Source: Flavimobilis marinus (GTDB taxonomy: Bacteria; Actinomycetota; Actinomycetes; Actinomycetales; Cellulomonadaceae). From it: a stretch of 64,000 nt of DNA. Position 1 is the first letter of the stretch. Each line of letters starts with the position of its first letter. The DNA is taken from NCBI RefSeq assembly GCF_900113055.1, contig NZ_FONZ01000005.1:1-64000 (forward strand). The letters are read 5' to 3'. The notes under the pieces are model-generated. The model saw only the letters and a list, made by a program, of their open reading frames with translations. It ran no database searches and was not told the DNA's origin. The position numbers and the translations under genes are program-made. This document shows, piece by piece, positions 1 through 10,591 of the stretch.

Positions 1-552
1 GCGTCGCTCGAGCGCGTCGCGAACGCCACGGCGATCGACGCCGCCGGGCTCGTCCCGGACCTGGTGTCGTCGAACTCCTGGGTGCAGGTGGTCGAGGAGG
101 TCGAGCCGCTCGAGATGCTCGAGGTCCAGCTGTGCAACTCCACGGCGCCATTCATCCTCATCGCACGGCTGCGCGCCGCCATGCGCGCCTCGACCGCGCG
201 CCGGAAGTACATCGTGAACGTCTCAGCGATGGAGGGTCAGTTCGGCCGCGGCTACAAGGGCCCGGGCCACCCGCACACCAACATGGCCAAGGCGGCCGTC
301 AACATGCTCACGCGCACCTCGTCGCGAGAGATGTTCGAGACCGATCAGATCCTCATGACCTCGGTCGACACCGGCTGGATCACCGACGAGCGCCCCCACA
401 CCACCAAGATGCGCCTCGCCGAGGAAGGCTTCCACGCCCCCCTCGACCTGGTCGACGGCGCCGCGCGCGTCTACGACCCGATCGTCATGGGCGAGGCTGG
501 CGAGGACCAGTTCGGCTGCTTCCTCAAGGACTACCAGCCGGCGGCCTGGTAG
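1..552 (+). CDS. Short-chain dehydrogenase/reductase, C-terminal part (5' truncated by window edge)
   Basis: The frame is open from base 1 to the TAG at 550-552, giving 183 residues of a protein whose start lies outside the window. The peptide resembles the second half of an SDR Rossmann enzyme: a strand ending VNVSAMEG (the usual catalytic-Ser region), a PHTNMAKAAVNM helix and a TGWITDE stretch that matches the loop after the last core strands. The usual YxxxK catalytic motif is replaced by TxxxK (Thr at 277-279, Lys at 289-291), so classical proton transfer from Tyr is not available. The GTG at 64 is only an internal codon. NAD(P) binding would depend on the missing N-terminus. SDR fold is fairly sure; substrate unknown. 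Confidence 0.75.
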   Translation, partial: ASLERVANATAIDAAGLVPDLVSSNSWVQVVEEVEPLEMLEVQLCNSTAPFILIARLRAAMRASTARRKYIVNVSAMEGQFGRGYKGPGHPHTNMAKAAVNMLTRTSSREMFETDQILMTSVDTGWITDERPHTTKMRLAEEGFHAPLDLVDGAARVYDPIVMGEAGEDQFGCFLKDYQPAAW

Positions 553-594
553 CTCGCGGCTTCCCCCAGGCCGGCGCCTCCGACCGCCGAGTCA

Positions 595-650
595 GATAGT
601 TGAGTACCGAGTCCGATAGCACCTCCTATCGGACTCGGTACTCAACTATC
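595..650. terminator. Perfect 25-bp inverted repeat between convergent genes, probable bidirectional terminator
   Basis: Bases 595-619 and 626-650 are exact reverse complements, separated by a 6-nt loop. The repeat lies between the SDR gene stop (552, plus) and the Nudix gene stop (671, minus). There is no T-run on either side, so termination would depend on the strength of the stem. It is unusually long and mismatch-free for a simple terminator. Confidence 0.7.
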
Positions 651-670
651 GGATTCGGCGGAGCTCGACC

Positions 671-1099
671 TCAGTCCGCGAGCACACCCGCCCGCAGGTG
701 CTCCACGATGCGCACGTCCCCCGTCAGCCACGGCACGTCCATCAGCTCGCCGCGACGCAGCCACCGCAGCTCGTCATGCTCCACCAGAGGCTGCGGCTCG
801 CCGCCGGTCACCCGCGCCACCCACAGTCGCATCACGTGCCGGTCGGTGATGACCCAGGCGCCGTCGTCAGGCCCCACGACCTCGTCCCCGAGCTCGACCT
901 CGACGCCCAGCTCCTCGGACAGCTCGCGGTGCAGGGCCTCGACCGGCGTCTCGCCCGGGTCGACCTTGCCGCCGGGGAACTCCCACATGCCGGCGAGCTC
1001 CGCCGGCCGCGAGCGCCGCGCCGCCAACAGGGCCGTGGGCGCGCCGAGGTCGTCCACCAGCGCGGCGGCGACCACGAGCTTGCGTTCCATGGCCGTCAT
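671..1099 (-). CDS. Nudix hydrolase, MutT-like
   Basis: This gene encodes a 142-residue Nudix pyrophosphatase. The Nudix box is intact at residues 44-66 (G-x5-E-x7-REL-x-EE-x-G-V), with the Mg-binding REL-EE core present. MutT-type enzymes of this size clean oxidised nucleotides such as 8-oxo-dGTP, but the exact substrate cannot be read from sequence. I chose the ATG at 1099; a second ATG four codons in (1090) is possible because neither has a strong ribosome binding site. It stands 13 bp from gcvH on the same strand, at the tail of the gcv operon, so it may be co-transcribed with it. Confidence 0.85.
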   Translation of the reverse strand: MTAMERKLVVAAALVDDLGAPTALLAARRSRPAELAGMWEFPGGKVDPGETPVEALHRELSEELGVEVELGDEVVGPDDGAWVITDRHVMRLWVARVTGGEPQPLVEHDELRWLRRGELMDVPWLTGDVRIVEHLRAGVLAD

Positions 1100-1112
1100 G
1101 ATGCCAGGTGCG

Positions 1113-1493
1113 TCAGGCGCCCGGCCCACCCGTGAGCGCCGCGTACTCCTCGGCCGTCAGCACGGGGCCGAGCGTGTCGATCTCCACGCGCACCAGCCAG
1201 CCCTCTCCGAACGGGTCCGAGTTGATGGTCTCGGGGGCGTCCGCGAGCGCGGCGTTGACCTCGACGACCGTGCCCGTGACGGGCGAGAACAGCTCGGAGA
1301 CGGACTTCACGGACTCGACCTCGCCGAACACCGCGCCGGCGGTCAGGCTCGCGCCGACCTCGGGCAGCTCGACGAACACGATGTCGCCGAGCGCCTCGGC
1401 GGCCACGGACGTGATGCCGACGGTCGCGGGCGACCCGGAGTCGATCCACTCGTGCTCGGCGGTGTACTGCAGGTCCTCGGGCAGGGCGGCCAT
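1113..1493 (-). CDS. gcvH: Glycine cleavage system H protein
   Basis: A 126-residue lipoyl carrier of the glycine cleavage complex. It shuttles the aminomethyl group from GcvP to GcvT on a lipoyl-lysine arm. The lipoylation site is Lys63 in GEVESVKSVSEL, in the expected hairpin turn, and the full length matches the family. The ATG at 1493 has a clear TGAGGAG ribosome binding site. It follows gcvT by 49 bp on the minus strand and is the last cleavage gene of the operon. A dedicated lpd (L protein) is not in this window, so the complex presumably uses a dihydrolipoamide dehydrogenase encoded elsewhere. Confidence 0.97.
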   Translation of the reverse strand: MAALPEDLQYTAEHEWIDSGSPATVGITSVAAEALGDIVFVELPEVGASLTAGAVFGEVESVKSVSELFSPVTGTVVEVNAALADAPETINSDPFGEGWLVRVEIDTLGPVLTAEEYAALTGGPGA

Positions 1494-1542
1494 GGTGTGC
1501 TCCTCAGGCGGTGGGGATGGTGCGGACGTGCTGCGGCTCAGG

Positions 1543-2741
1543 CTAGTTCGCGCGGCGGTAGAACGGCAGGGGCACCACGCGCACTGGCTCGGTGCGCCCG
1601 CGGACGTCCACCGCGAGCTCGGTTCCCGGCTCGGCGTGCGCGGCGTCGACGTACGCGAGCGCGATCGGGTGGCCGAGCGTGGGCGAGGGCGCCCCGGATG
1701 TCACACGCCCGACGACGGTGGGCTCGCCGTCGGCTCCCTCCTCACCTGGGGCAGGGACACCGGGGACGACGACGGCGTATCCGGCCCGGGCGGGACGGCG
1801 CCCCAGGCCCTGCAGGCCGACGAGCACGCGCGCGGGGGCGTCGCCGTCGAGCTCCGCGCGGGCGTCGCGCGAGGCGCGGTACTCCAGGGCGGCGCGGCCC
1901 ACGAAGTCGAGCGGCTCGCCGTCGGCCCCCACCTTGTCGAGCTTCACGGTGCGGCCCAGGCCAGCGTCGTACGGGGTGACGTCGCGGCTGAGCTCGTGCC
2001 CGTACAGGGGCATGCCGGCCTCGAGGCGCAGCGAGTCGCGCGACGCCAGCCCGGCCGGCACGAGTCCCAGGGGCGTCCCGGCCTCGAGCAGCGCGCGCCA
2101 CAGCGCGACGGCGTGCTCGGGCTCGACGAACAGCTCGAAGCCGTCCTCGCCCGTGTACCCGGTGCGCGCGAGCAGCGTCTCGACCCCGGCGACCGTCACG
2201 GGAACCGCCGCGTAATAGCGCACGCCCCGGACGTCGTCGGCGGCGTCCGCAGCGACGAGCCCCACCAGGATCTCCTCCGCGCGCGGGCCCTGCACGGCGA
2301 TCAGCGCGAGGGCCGTGCGGTCCACGACACTCGCCGCGAAGCCCGCCGTCCGCTCCTGCAGCTCGCCCAGCACCACGGGGGCGTTCGACGCGTTCGCCAC
2401 CACCATGAAGCGCTCGGGTTCGAGGCGGTAGACGACGAGGTCGTCGATCACCGTGCCGTCGTCGGCCACGATCATCGTGTACCGCGCCCGGCCGACGCCC
2501 ACGGCGCTGAGGTTCCCGATCAGCGCGTGATCGAGCGCGGCCGCGGCCTGCGGCCCGACGACGTCGATCTCGCCCATGTGCGACAGGTCGAACAGCCCGG
2601 CGGCCTTGCGGACGGCGTGGTGCTCGGCGAGGTCGGAGTCGTAGCGCAGCGGCATCAGCCACCCGCCGAAGCTCGTCATCGCGGCGCCGAGCGCCACGTG
2701 CTCGTCGTGCAGCGGGGAGAGCCGGTCCTCAGAAGCAGTCA

Positions 2742-2742
<1 letters not shown>
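1543..2742 (-). CDS. gcvT: Aminomethyltransferase, glycine cleavage T protein
   Basis: This 399-residue protein transfers the methylene carbon from lipoyl-bound glycine to tetrahydrofolate and releases ammonia. It shows GcvT family blocks: FGGWLMPLRY near the N-terminus, an FDLSHMGE block, and SRDSLRLEAGMPLYGHEL in the folate-binding core around residues 230-250. The start is the ATG at 2742, which overlaps the gcvP stop (ATGA) and implies translational coupling; the frame is open 15 codons further upstream but that part lies inside gcvP. It is slightly longer than the usual 360-375 residues because of Ala/Gly-rich insertions, one around the PGVPAPGEEGADGEP segment. Confidence 0.97.
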
Positions 2743-5636
<2,894 letters not shown>

Positions 5637-5699
5637 GGCAGGCTCCAGGGGGCGAGGCGTCGTCGGGCTGGCGATCCCGGCCTCGCCGGCACCGCGCCC

Positions 5700-5925
5700 T
5701 CCCCGCTCTGTCCTCGGACCCGGAGGTCGACCTGAGAGTTTTCCCCGGGCGCCTAGGCCGGGTTGCCCCTTCGGTGAGGTCCTCCGCCCGGCGATGCCCG
5801 ACGTCGTCCCTGCTGTTCAGAGTTGCCTCGCCGCGGCGGTATGTGGGCCTGAGAGTTTCCCGGGGAGGGTTTGCTCCGTCGGCGCCCCGTCCGATCTACC
5901 AGCGGGGCTCTCCCGCCGCGGTTCG
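5700..5925 (-). promoter_or_regulatory. Tandem glycine riboswitch upstream of gcvP
   Basis: The minus strand carries two glycine aptamers in series. Aptamer 1 contains GCGGGAGAG (near 5918), a CCGACGGAGCAAA core (5882-5870) and GGGAAACTCTCAGGC (near 5860-5845). Aptamer 2 starts with ACTCTG near 5823, has the consensus core CCGAAGGGGCAA (5774-5763), AAAACTCTCAGG (near 5742-5731) and closes with GGACAGAGCGGGG (near 5714). In known cases this RNA turns on gcv genes when glycine is high. The downstream gene being gcvP makes the assignment secure; the expression platform (terminator or SD masking) was not resolved. Confidence 0.92.
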
Positions 5926-5937
5926 AGCAGCAGGGCC

Positions 5938-5967
5938 AGCCTAACCCCCGCGTGTGCGGTGGGTCAC
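5938..5967 (-). promoter_or_regulatory. Candidate promoter of the gcv leader
   Basis: On the minus strand GTGACC (5967-5962) is followed after 18 bp by TAGGCT (5943-5938), a reasonable actinobacterial sigma-70-like -35/-10 pair. It would start transcription near 5931, just before the first glycine aptamer. It lies between the luxR-type gene stop and the riboswitch. This is inference from motif and position only. Confidence 0.5.
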
Positions 5968-5977
5968 GACCCGTCCA

Positions 5978-6202
5978 CTACTGCAGCCCGAGCTCCCGGG
6001 CGCGGTCGACGGCCTCGGCGCGCGTGGAGACGCCGAGCTTGCGGTACGCGCTGCGCACCTGCGACTTCACCGTGTTGCGGGTGACGAAAAGGCGGCGCGC
6101 GATGTCGTCGAGCGTCGTCTCCTCGGTCAGGTGCGCGAGGACGACGCGCTCACGCTTGGTCAGGTCCTCGCGCAGCAGCGGCGCCATCTCGATCGTGGTC
6201 AT
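5978..6202 (-). CDS. Small LuxR-type helix-turn-helix regulator
   Basis: A 74-residue protein that is almost only a LuxR/GerE DNA-binding domain: LTKRERVVLAHL, then the HTH TLDDIARRLFVTRNTVKSQV and the dimer helix RKLGVSTRAEAVDRA. No receiver, PAS or ligand domain precedes it. The start is set by a near-perfect AGGAGG ribosome binding site before the ATG at 6202; the frame stays open for 51 codons upstream but that part has no good start signal. It lies upstream of the glycine riboswitch on the same strand, so read-through into gcv is possible, though a separate promoter candidate exists. Target genes unknown; the divergent ABC transporter is an obvious candidate. Confidence 0.85.
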   Translation of the reverse strand: MTTIEMAPLLREDLTKRERVVLAHLTEETTLDDIARRLFVTRNTVKSQVRSAYRKLGVSTRAEAVDRARELGLQ

Positions 6203-6461
6203 CGTGTCCTCCTGGGTGGTCTCGTTCTCGGTGGGGGTCTTGTGTCCGTCGGCCCCGGCTTCGTCAGCGGAGCCGGCGGGGTTCTGCCTGGTCACACTGG
6301 AGAGAGACACGGGGACGGAAGTTATGACGCCAGTTCTCGTCCGCGATTCGCGCATATGCCTGTGAGGTACGGCACGCTAGGGTTTGGGTGCTCTGCCAGG
6401 GGGTTGAGCGCGCGGCGGGACGCTCGCCGCGACCGGGAGCACTTCATTCACAAGGGGACCT

Positions 6462-7463
6462 GTGACCACTGCACCTTCGGGGGATCTCGCGATCTCCACG
6501 CGCGGACTGCGCAAGACCTACCGGAGCCTGCGGGGCCGCTCGGTCGCCGTCGAGGGCCTCGACCTCGACGTGCCCTACGGTGGCGTCCACGGCTTCCTCG
6601 GCCCCAACGGGTCCGGCAAGACGACGACGATCCGCATGCTGCTCGGGCTCATCCGGCCCGATTCCGGCACCATGACTCTGTTCGGCCAGACCGTGCCGCA
6701 GCACCTGCCCGCCGTGATCGGTCGCGTCGGCGCGATCGTCGAGCAGCCCAAGTTCTTCCCGCAGTTCTCGGCGCGCCGCAACCTCGAGCTCCTGGCGGGC
6801 GCGATCGGCGCCCCGCCCACCGCCGTCGGGCGCGTCCTGACCGACGTGGGCCTGGCCGACCGCGCCAAGGACTCCTACCGCAGCTACTCGCTCGGCATGA
6901 AGCAGCGGCTCGCGATCGCCGCGACGCTGCTCAAGGACCCGGACCTGCTGATCTTCGACGAGCCCACCAACGGCCTCGACCCGGCGGGCATCCGGGAGAT
7001 CCGCGACACCATGCGCCGCCTGGGCTCCGAGGGCAAGACCGTCCTGGTCTCGAGCCACATCCTCGCGGAGGTCGAGCAGGTCGCGGACACCGTGTCGATC
7101 ATCGGTCACGGCCGGCTGCTTGCCTCCGGCCGCGTGGACGAGCTCGTCGGCGGGCAGGCCAGCCTCAGCGTCAAGGTCGGCGTCGCCGATGTTCCCGCCG
7201 CCCACCAGGTGCTCCAGGCCGCCCAGCTCGACGCCCGCGTCGAGGGCGCCCACCTGCAGGTCCGGGGCGTGGCCGACTCCGCCGACATCACCCGGCTCCT
7301 CGCTGCCCAGGGCCTGTACGTCAACGAGCTCGTCCCCCAGCACGCCGACCTCGAGTCCGTGTTCCTCGAGCTCACCGCCGGGCAGGGGCCCGGAACCGTC
7401 GCGCCGCCGCACGGACGACACGCCGGCACCGACCATGCCAGCACCGAGGGAGGGGACCTCTGA
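6462..7463 (+). CDS. ABC transporter ATP-binding protein
   Basis: The 333-residue ATPase subunit of an ABC-2 type exporter. Visible motifs are Walker A GPNGSGKT (47-54), a Q-loop in IVEQPKFF, signature YSLGMKQ (142-148), Walker B LLIFDEP and the H-loop in VLVSSHIL. The ~100-residue C-terminal extension after the ATPase core is typical of drug/antibiotic-type ABC-2 ATPases. Translation starts at GTG 6462 behind an AAGGGGA site. The stop overlaps the start of the next gene (TGATG), so ATPase and permease are coupled. Substrate cannot be told; the set lacks a dedicated substrate-binding protein, which fits an exporter. Confidence 0.93.
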   Translation: MTTAPSGDLAISTRGLRKTYRSLRGRSVAVEGLDLDVPYGGVHGFLGPNGSGKTTTIRMLLGLIRPDSGTMTLFGQTVPQHLPAVIGRVGAIVEQPKFFPQFSARRNLELLAGAIGAPPTAVGRVLTDVGLADRAKDSYRSYSLGMKQRLAIAATLLKDPDLLIFDEPTNGLDPAGIREIRDTMRRLGSEGKTVLVSSHILAEVEQVADTVSIIGHGRLLASGRVDELVGGQASLSVKVGVADVPAAHQVLQAAQLDARVEGAHLQVRGVADSADITRLLAAQGLYVNELVPQHADLESVFLELTAGQGPGTVAPPHGRHAGTDHASTEGGDL

Positions 7464-8461
7464 TGCGACTTCTCAAGGTCGAGCTCAAGCGTTTCTGGGC
7501 GCGCCGTCTGACGTGGGTCGCGTTCGTGGGCCTCGTGGGGGTCATGATCGTCAGCGCCGTCGGAACCTGGTTCTCACTCGCGCCGCCCAGCGCTGAGGAG
7601 CAGCGCTCGCAGGAGGCGAGCTATCGGCAGTACCACGCAGACTGGCAGGCCAACAGCGACGAGTGGTACCAGGAGTGCCTCACCGGCGAGGCCGCGGAGC
7701 GCGAGGCGCTCGACGGAGACACCACCGTGGACTGGGGTTGCGAGAGCCAGCTAGTCGAGCCCAAGCCTGAGGACTGGCTGTCGAACTACCCGCCGTACTC
7801 GGACGAGGCTGAGCGCGGCGTCGAGGGCTTCGGCACGCTGCTCGGCTTCGTCGCGCTGGCCATCGGGGCAAGCTTCTTCGCCGCCGAGATGGCGAGCGGC
7901 GCGATCAGCAACTGGCTGACGTTCGAGCCGCGGCGGACGCGGGTGTACTTCAGCAAGATCGGCGCGACGGCCCTGGGCATCGTGCCCATCGCCGTCGCCA
8001 CGCTCGCGCTGAGCGTCGCCGGGATGTGGGCTGTGTACGCGGCCCGCGATCTGCTCGGCTCACCGGACGCCGACATGTGGCGGGCCGTCGCCCTGGCGTC
8101 GGTGCGCGTCGCTCTGCTGATGATCGCCACGGCCGTCGCGGGGGCTGCACTCGGCGCCCTCACCCGGCACACCGCGGCAGTGATCGGTATCGCTGTGGGG
8201 TGGGTCGTCGTCGACCAGATGGTCTTCTTCGGCCTCTTCCCGCGCTTCATGCAGTTGAGCGGCATGATCAACATGGACGCCTGGATCAAGGGCGGGACGA
8301 CGTACTGGAAGCAGGTGTGCACGGTCGGGTCCGACGGCCGCGTGTGCGACACGGTCGAGACGGCCCTGTCGATGACGCACGGCGGGATCTACCTCGGCGT
8401 CCTCACCGCGCTCGTGATCGTCGTCGGCCTCCTGATCTTCCGCCGCCGCGACGTAGCCTGA
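7463..8461 (+). CDS. ABC-2 type transporter permease
   Basis: A 332-residue membrane partner of the preceding ATPase, translated from ATG 7463 that overlaps its stop codon. It has one N-terminal membrane helix (about residues 18-40), a long polar extracellular loop of about 90 residues containing two cysteines (ECL and WGCES) that could form a disulphide, then about five further helices, and a short RRRD tail. A second Cys pair occurs in the loop before the last helix (VCTVGSDGRVCD). This pattern fits ABC-2 permeases. It ends just before a long hairpin terminator. Confidence 0.88.
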   Translation: MRLLKVELKRFWARRLTWVAFVGLVGVMIVSAVGTWFSLAPPSAEEQRSQEASYRQYHADWQANSDEWYQECLTGEAAEREALDGDTTVDWGCESQLVEPKPEDWLSNYPPYSDEAERGVEGFGTLLGFVALAIGASFFAAEMASGAISNWLTFEPRRTRVYFSKIGATALGIVPIAVATLALSVAGMWAVYAARDLLGSPDADMWRAVALASVRVALLMIATAVAGAALGALTRHTAAVIGIAVGWVVVDQMVFFGLFPRFMQLSGMINMDAWIKGGTTYWKQVCTVGSDGRVCDTVETALSMTHGGIYLGVLTALVIVVGLLIFRRRDVA

Positions 8462-8500
8462 CCAGCCCGCCGACACACCCCGCACCCCCCCGCACCCTCC

Positions 8501-8562
8501 GCTGAGTGCATGATTTTGGCGGTCTTTTCCCCCGAAGAGACCGCCAAAATCATGCACTCAGC
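8501..8562. terminator. Long perfect hairpin between convergent genes, probable bidirectional terminator
   Basis: Bases 8501-8525 and 8538-8562 are exact reverse complements (25 bp). The stem extends three more pairs with one G-U, leaving a 6-nt loop of C's and one G. It separates the ABC permease (plus) from the phosphatase gene (minus). The TTTT at 8525-8528 lies inside the stem, not after it. Same design as the 595-650 element but unrelated sequence. Confidence 0.75.
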
Positions 8563-8576
8563 GTTCTTGGTGGGGG

Positions 8577-9074
8577 TCAGGGGCGAGCGTGCTCGCGCAG
8601 GTGGGCGATGATGCCGTCCGTGGCCGCCTCGACCTGGTCGAGGCAGAGCTCGAAGTCCTCGGGGCCGCCGTACCAGGGGTCGGCGACGTCGAGGCTCGAC
8701 TCGTCGCGTTCGTCCTCGACCCGCGGTGCGTCGGGGTCGAAGCTGCGGAACATGCGCACCGGCGCGTCCGGGTCCAGGCGCCGCAGCGCGCGGGCGTGGG
8801 ACGCCGTCATCGCCAGCACGAGGTCGCGCTCGGCCAGGTGCGCCGCCTCCACCTGGACCGCGGCCCGGTCGGCGGGGTCGTAGCCGCGCGCCCGCAGCGC
8901 ACGCACCGCCCGCGGGTCGATCGGGTTGCCCCGCTCCTCGTCGCTCACCCCGGTCGAGTCGACGACGACGTCGTCGCCCAGCCCGGCGGCCTGGAGCCGC
9001 TCGCGCAGGACGACCTCGGCCATCGGGGACCGGCAGATGTTGCCCGTGCAGACCATCATTACTCGCTGAACCAT
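8577..9074 (-). CDS. Low-molecular-weight protein tyrosine phosphatase
   Basis: A 165-residue LMW-PTP. The P-loop CTGNICRS (CX5R) has nucleophile Cys9 and Arg15, and the general acid is Asp132 in DPWYGG, at the usual distance near the C-terminus. Such enzymes dephosphorylate phosphotyrosine proteins, or arsenate in the related reductases; the DPW loop favours the phosphatase. I took ATG 9074 behind GGCAGGATGG; the ATG at 9083 is an alternative. The frame is open far upstream but that stretch overlaps a separate plus-strand RNA element. Monocistronic by context. Confidence 0.93.
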   Translation of the reverse strand: MVQRVMMVCTGNICRSPMAEVVLRERLQAAGLGDDVVVDSTGVSDEERGNPIDPRAVRALRARGYDPADRAAVQVEAAHLAERDLVLAMTASHARALRRLDPDAPVRMFRSFDPDAPRVEDERDESSLDVADPWYGGPEDFELCLDQVEAATDGIIAHLREHARP

Positions 9075-9164
9075 GCGACCCATCCTGCCCCGAGAAAAAG
9101 GGGTGCCGCCCGTCGAGGCGAGGCGTAGCGTCGGAGTCACACACGAAGGGAGGTGGTCCACGAC

Positions 9165-9203
9165 ATGAAGTTCTCTTGGACTTGTGAGGTGGTCGCCGGC
9201 TGA
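9165..9203 (+). CDS. Putative 12-residue leader peptide
   Basis: An ATG at 9165 follows a very strong ribosome binding site (GAAGGGAGGTGG, 9145-9156) and reads MKFSWTCEVVAG then TGA. It contains adjacent Trp-Thr-Cys codons. It is immediately followed by a series of stable stem-loops ending in a U-run, as in attenuator leaders. No plus-strand gene follows, so what it would regulate is unknown. The call rests on SD quality and the RNA context; the peptide itself matches nothing I know. Confidence 0.4.
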   Translation: MKFSWTCEVVAG

Positions 9204-9310
9204 CTGCCGGTCGAAGACGGTCCGCCAATCCCAGGCGGCCACCGGGACCCGTGGGTGGTGCGACTCGTCCCCGCACTCGTCGGAACCCTCCGACAGCCCA
9301 CGGGTCTTTT
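9196..9310 (+). ncRNA. Structured leader/small RNA ending in an intrinsic terminator
   Basis: Downstream of and partly overlapping the tiny frame, the plus strand folds into CCGGC/GCCGG (9196-9200 with 9206-9210) and CCGCC/GGCGG (9222-9226 with 9234-9238). A 10-bp stem GACCCGTGGG/CCCACGGGTC (9246-9255 with 9297-9306) then encloses two more hairpins (GTGCG/CGCAC near 9258-9275, and GTCGGA/TCCGAC at 9279-9294), followed by TTTT (9307-9310). This is a three-way junction with a U-run. An alternative CCACC/GGTGG pairing (9239-9259) would break the terminator stem, as in an attenuator. Promoter not identified with certainty. Confidence 0.5.
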
Positions 9311-9345
9311 CCTGCCCCGGCGGCCCAGACCCGGACCGCGCGCCG

Positions 9346-10185
9346 TCAGACCGGAAGCAGCAACACGACGGTCAGTGCGACCGACGCCGCGATCTCGCCG
9401 AGGCCGACCTGCAGCGGCGTCGCCGGCCGCCCGGGCATCACGACGGTCCGCACACACAGCGCCACCAGCAGCGCGCCGACGAGCAAGACGCTCCCGTGCC
9501 CCGACCACGCGACGAGCCCCGTGCCCGCGAGCGCCAGCACCAGGTGGTACGCCACCGAGGCCCGCCGGTACCCGAGGCTCCCGCGCTCCCGGATCATCGT
9601 CTTCACGTACAGCACCGTGCCGAGGAAGTACCCGAGCACCAGCGCGAACACGACCCACGCCCGCCCGTCGACCGGCCCCGCGACGTCCACGGCGACCAGC
9701 AGCATGAGCGACGCCGCGAGCACGGTCACCCCGTCGTTCAGCAGCGACCGGTCCCGGCGCTGGTAGGAGCACCACAGGCTCACGACGACGAGCGGCACGA
9801 AAGCCGGGACCCACACCACGAGCTCGGGCGCGGTGAGCAGCACCGCCACGCCGCACGGCACGACGGCGATCGAGTACGCCCGCACGGGCGGCCACCACCG
9901 CTTCTTGAACCGCGCCCGCAGCCACTGCCCGACCGCGTAGAACGCGAAGTACCCGACGAACCACAGCAGCGCCAGGGGCACGTGTGCCCACACCGGCCCC
10001 CCGAGCGCGACGCCGACGACGAGGGGCACCACGAGCATCGCCCACGCCCCGTGCTGGTCAGGCACCCACCCGGGCCCGCGACGTCGTCGGCCACCACGAC
10101 CCCCGCCATCAGGACGGGCCGAAGGGCGCGCCGAAGGGCGGCGTCCACGCGGGACGCCGCCCTCCCGGGCTGGTGCTGAGGTCAA
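9346..10185 (-). CDS. YwiC-like family membrane protein (copy 1)
   Basis: A 279-residue polytopic membrane protein of the YwiC-like family, recognised by the N-terminal [14 protein letters not shown] block after a GWVPDQ lead, followed by about nine hydrophobic helices. Function is not established. The longest frame starts at TTG 10185 and adds about 40 residues of Arg/Gly/Pro-rich sequence; a GTG just before PDQHGAW would give a protein starting directly at the conserved block, so the start is uncertain. A paralogue of the same layout lies at 18691-19494. It follows the decayed dcu/aspA genes on the same strand. Confidence 0.75.
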   Translation of the reverse strand: MTSAPAREGGVPRGRRPSARPSARPDGGGRGGRRRRGPGWVPDQHGAWAMLVVPLVVGVALGGPVWAHVPLALLWFVGYFAFYAVGQWLRARFKKRWWPPVRAYSIAVVPCGVAVLLTAPELVVWVPAFVPLVVVSLWCSYQRRDRSLLNDGVTVLAASLMLLVAVDVAGPVDGRAWVVFALVLGYFLGTVLYVKTMIRERGSLGYRRASVAYHLVLALAGTGLVAWSGHGSVLLVGALLVALCVRTVVMPGRPATPLQVGLGEIAASVALTVVLLLPV

Positions 10186-10195
10186 CGGCGCGCCC

Positions 10196-10591
10196 TCAGA
10201 GCAGGACCGACCCGAACAGGAACCCGAAGGCCACCGCGAGCGCGATGTTGATGACGCCGGGCAGCAGGAACGGGTGGTTGAACACGGCCTTGCCGATCCG
10301 CGTCGTGCCCGTGTCGTCCATCTCGACCGCGGCGAGCAACGTCGGGTAGGTCGGCAGGATGAACAGCGCGGACACCGCCGGGAACGCGGCGACGGCCGCG
10401 GCCGGGGTGACGCCGATCAGCAGGGCCGTCGGCATGAGCGCCTTGGTCGTGGCGGCCTGCGAGTACAGCAGCGCCGACGCGAGCCCGAGCACCACGGCGA
10501 GCATCCACGGGAAGTCCGTCAGGACGTCCGAGGCGGCGTTCATGATGGCCTCCTCGTGCGCCTTGACGAAGGTCGTGCCGAGCCAGGCGAT
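10196..10591 (-). pseudogene. C-terminal remnant of an anaerobic C4-dicarboxylate transporter (Dcu family)
   Basis: From an Ile codon at 10591 the frame reads [17 protein letters not shown] and continues to a TGA at 10196, about 131 residues. It matches the last third of DcuA/DcuB-type fumarate-succinate exchangers, which are usually about 430-450 residues ([34 protein letters not shown] are family blocks). Some 300 N-terminal residues are missing. It begins exactly where the aspA remnant ends, in a different frame. An internal ATG at 10543 with GAGGAGG before it could still allow a 115-residue fragment to be made, but transport is very unlikely. Confidence 0.85.

Noticed and set aside
600-1979. 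459-codon plus-strand open frame across Nudix, gcvH and gcvT
   Set aside because: Arg/Ser-rich translation without domains, antisense to three well-supported genes; it arises from high GC.
5954-7462. Long open frame leading into the ABC permease
   Set aside because: Only the part from ATG 7463 matches a permease; the earlier part is antisense to or out of frame with the regulator and ATPase genes.
8506-8560. Short frames MHDFGG... on both strands
   Set aside because: They are the two arms of the 8501-8562 hairpin read as protein.
10182-10591. Continuation of the aspA frame to give a 320-residue protein
   Set aside because: After residue 184 the sequence is the dcu gene read in the wrong frame; not a real fusion domain.
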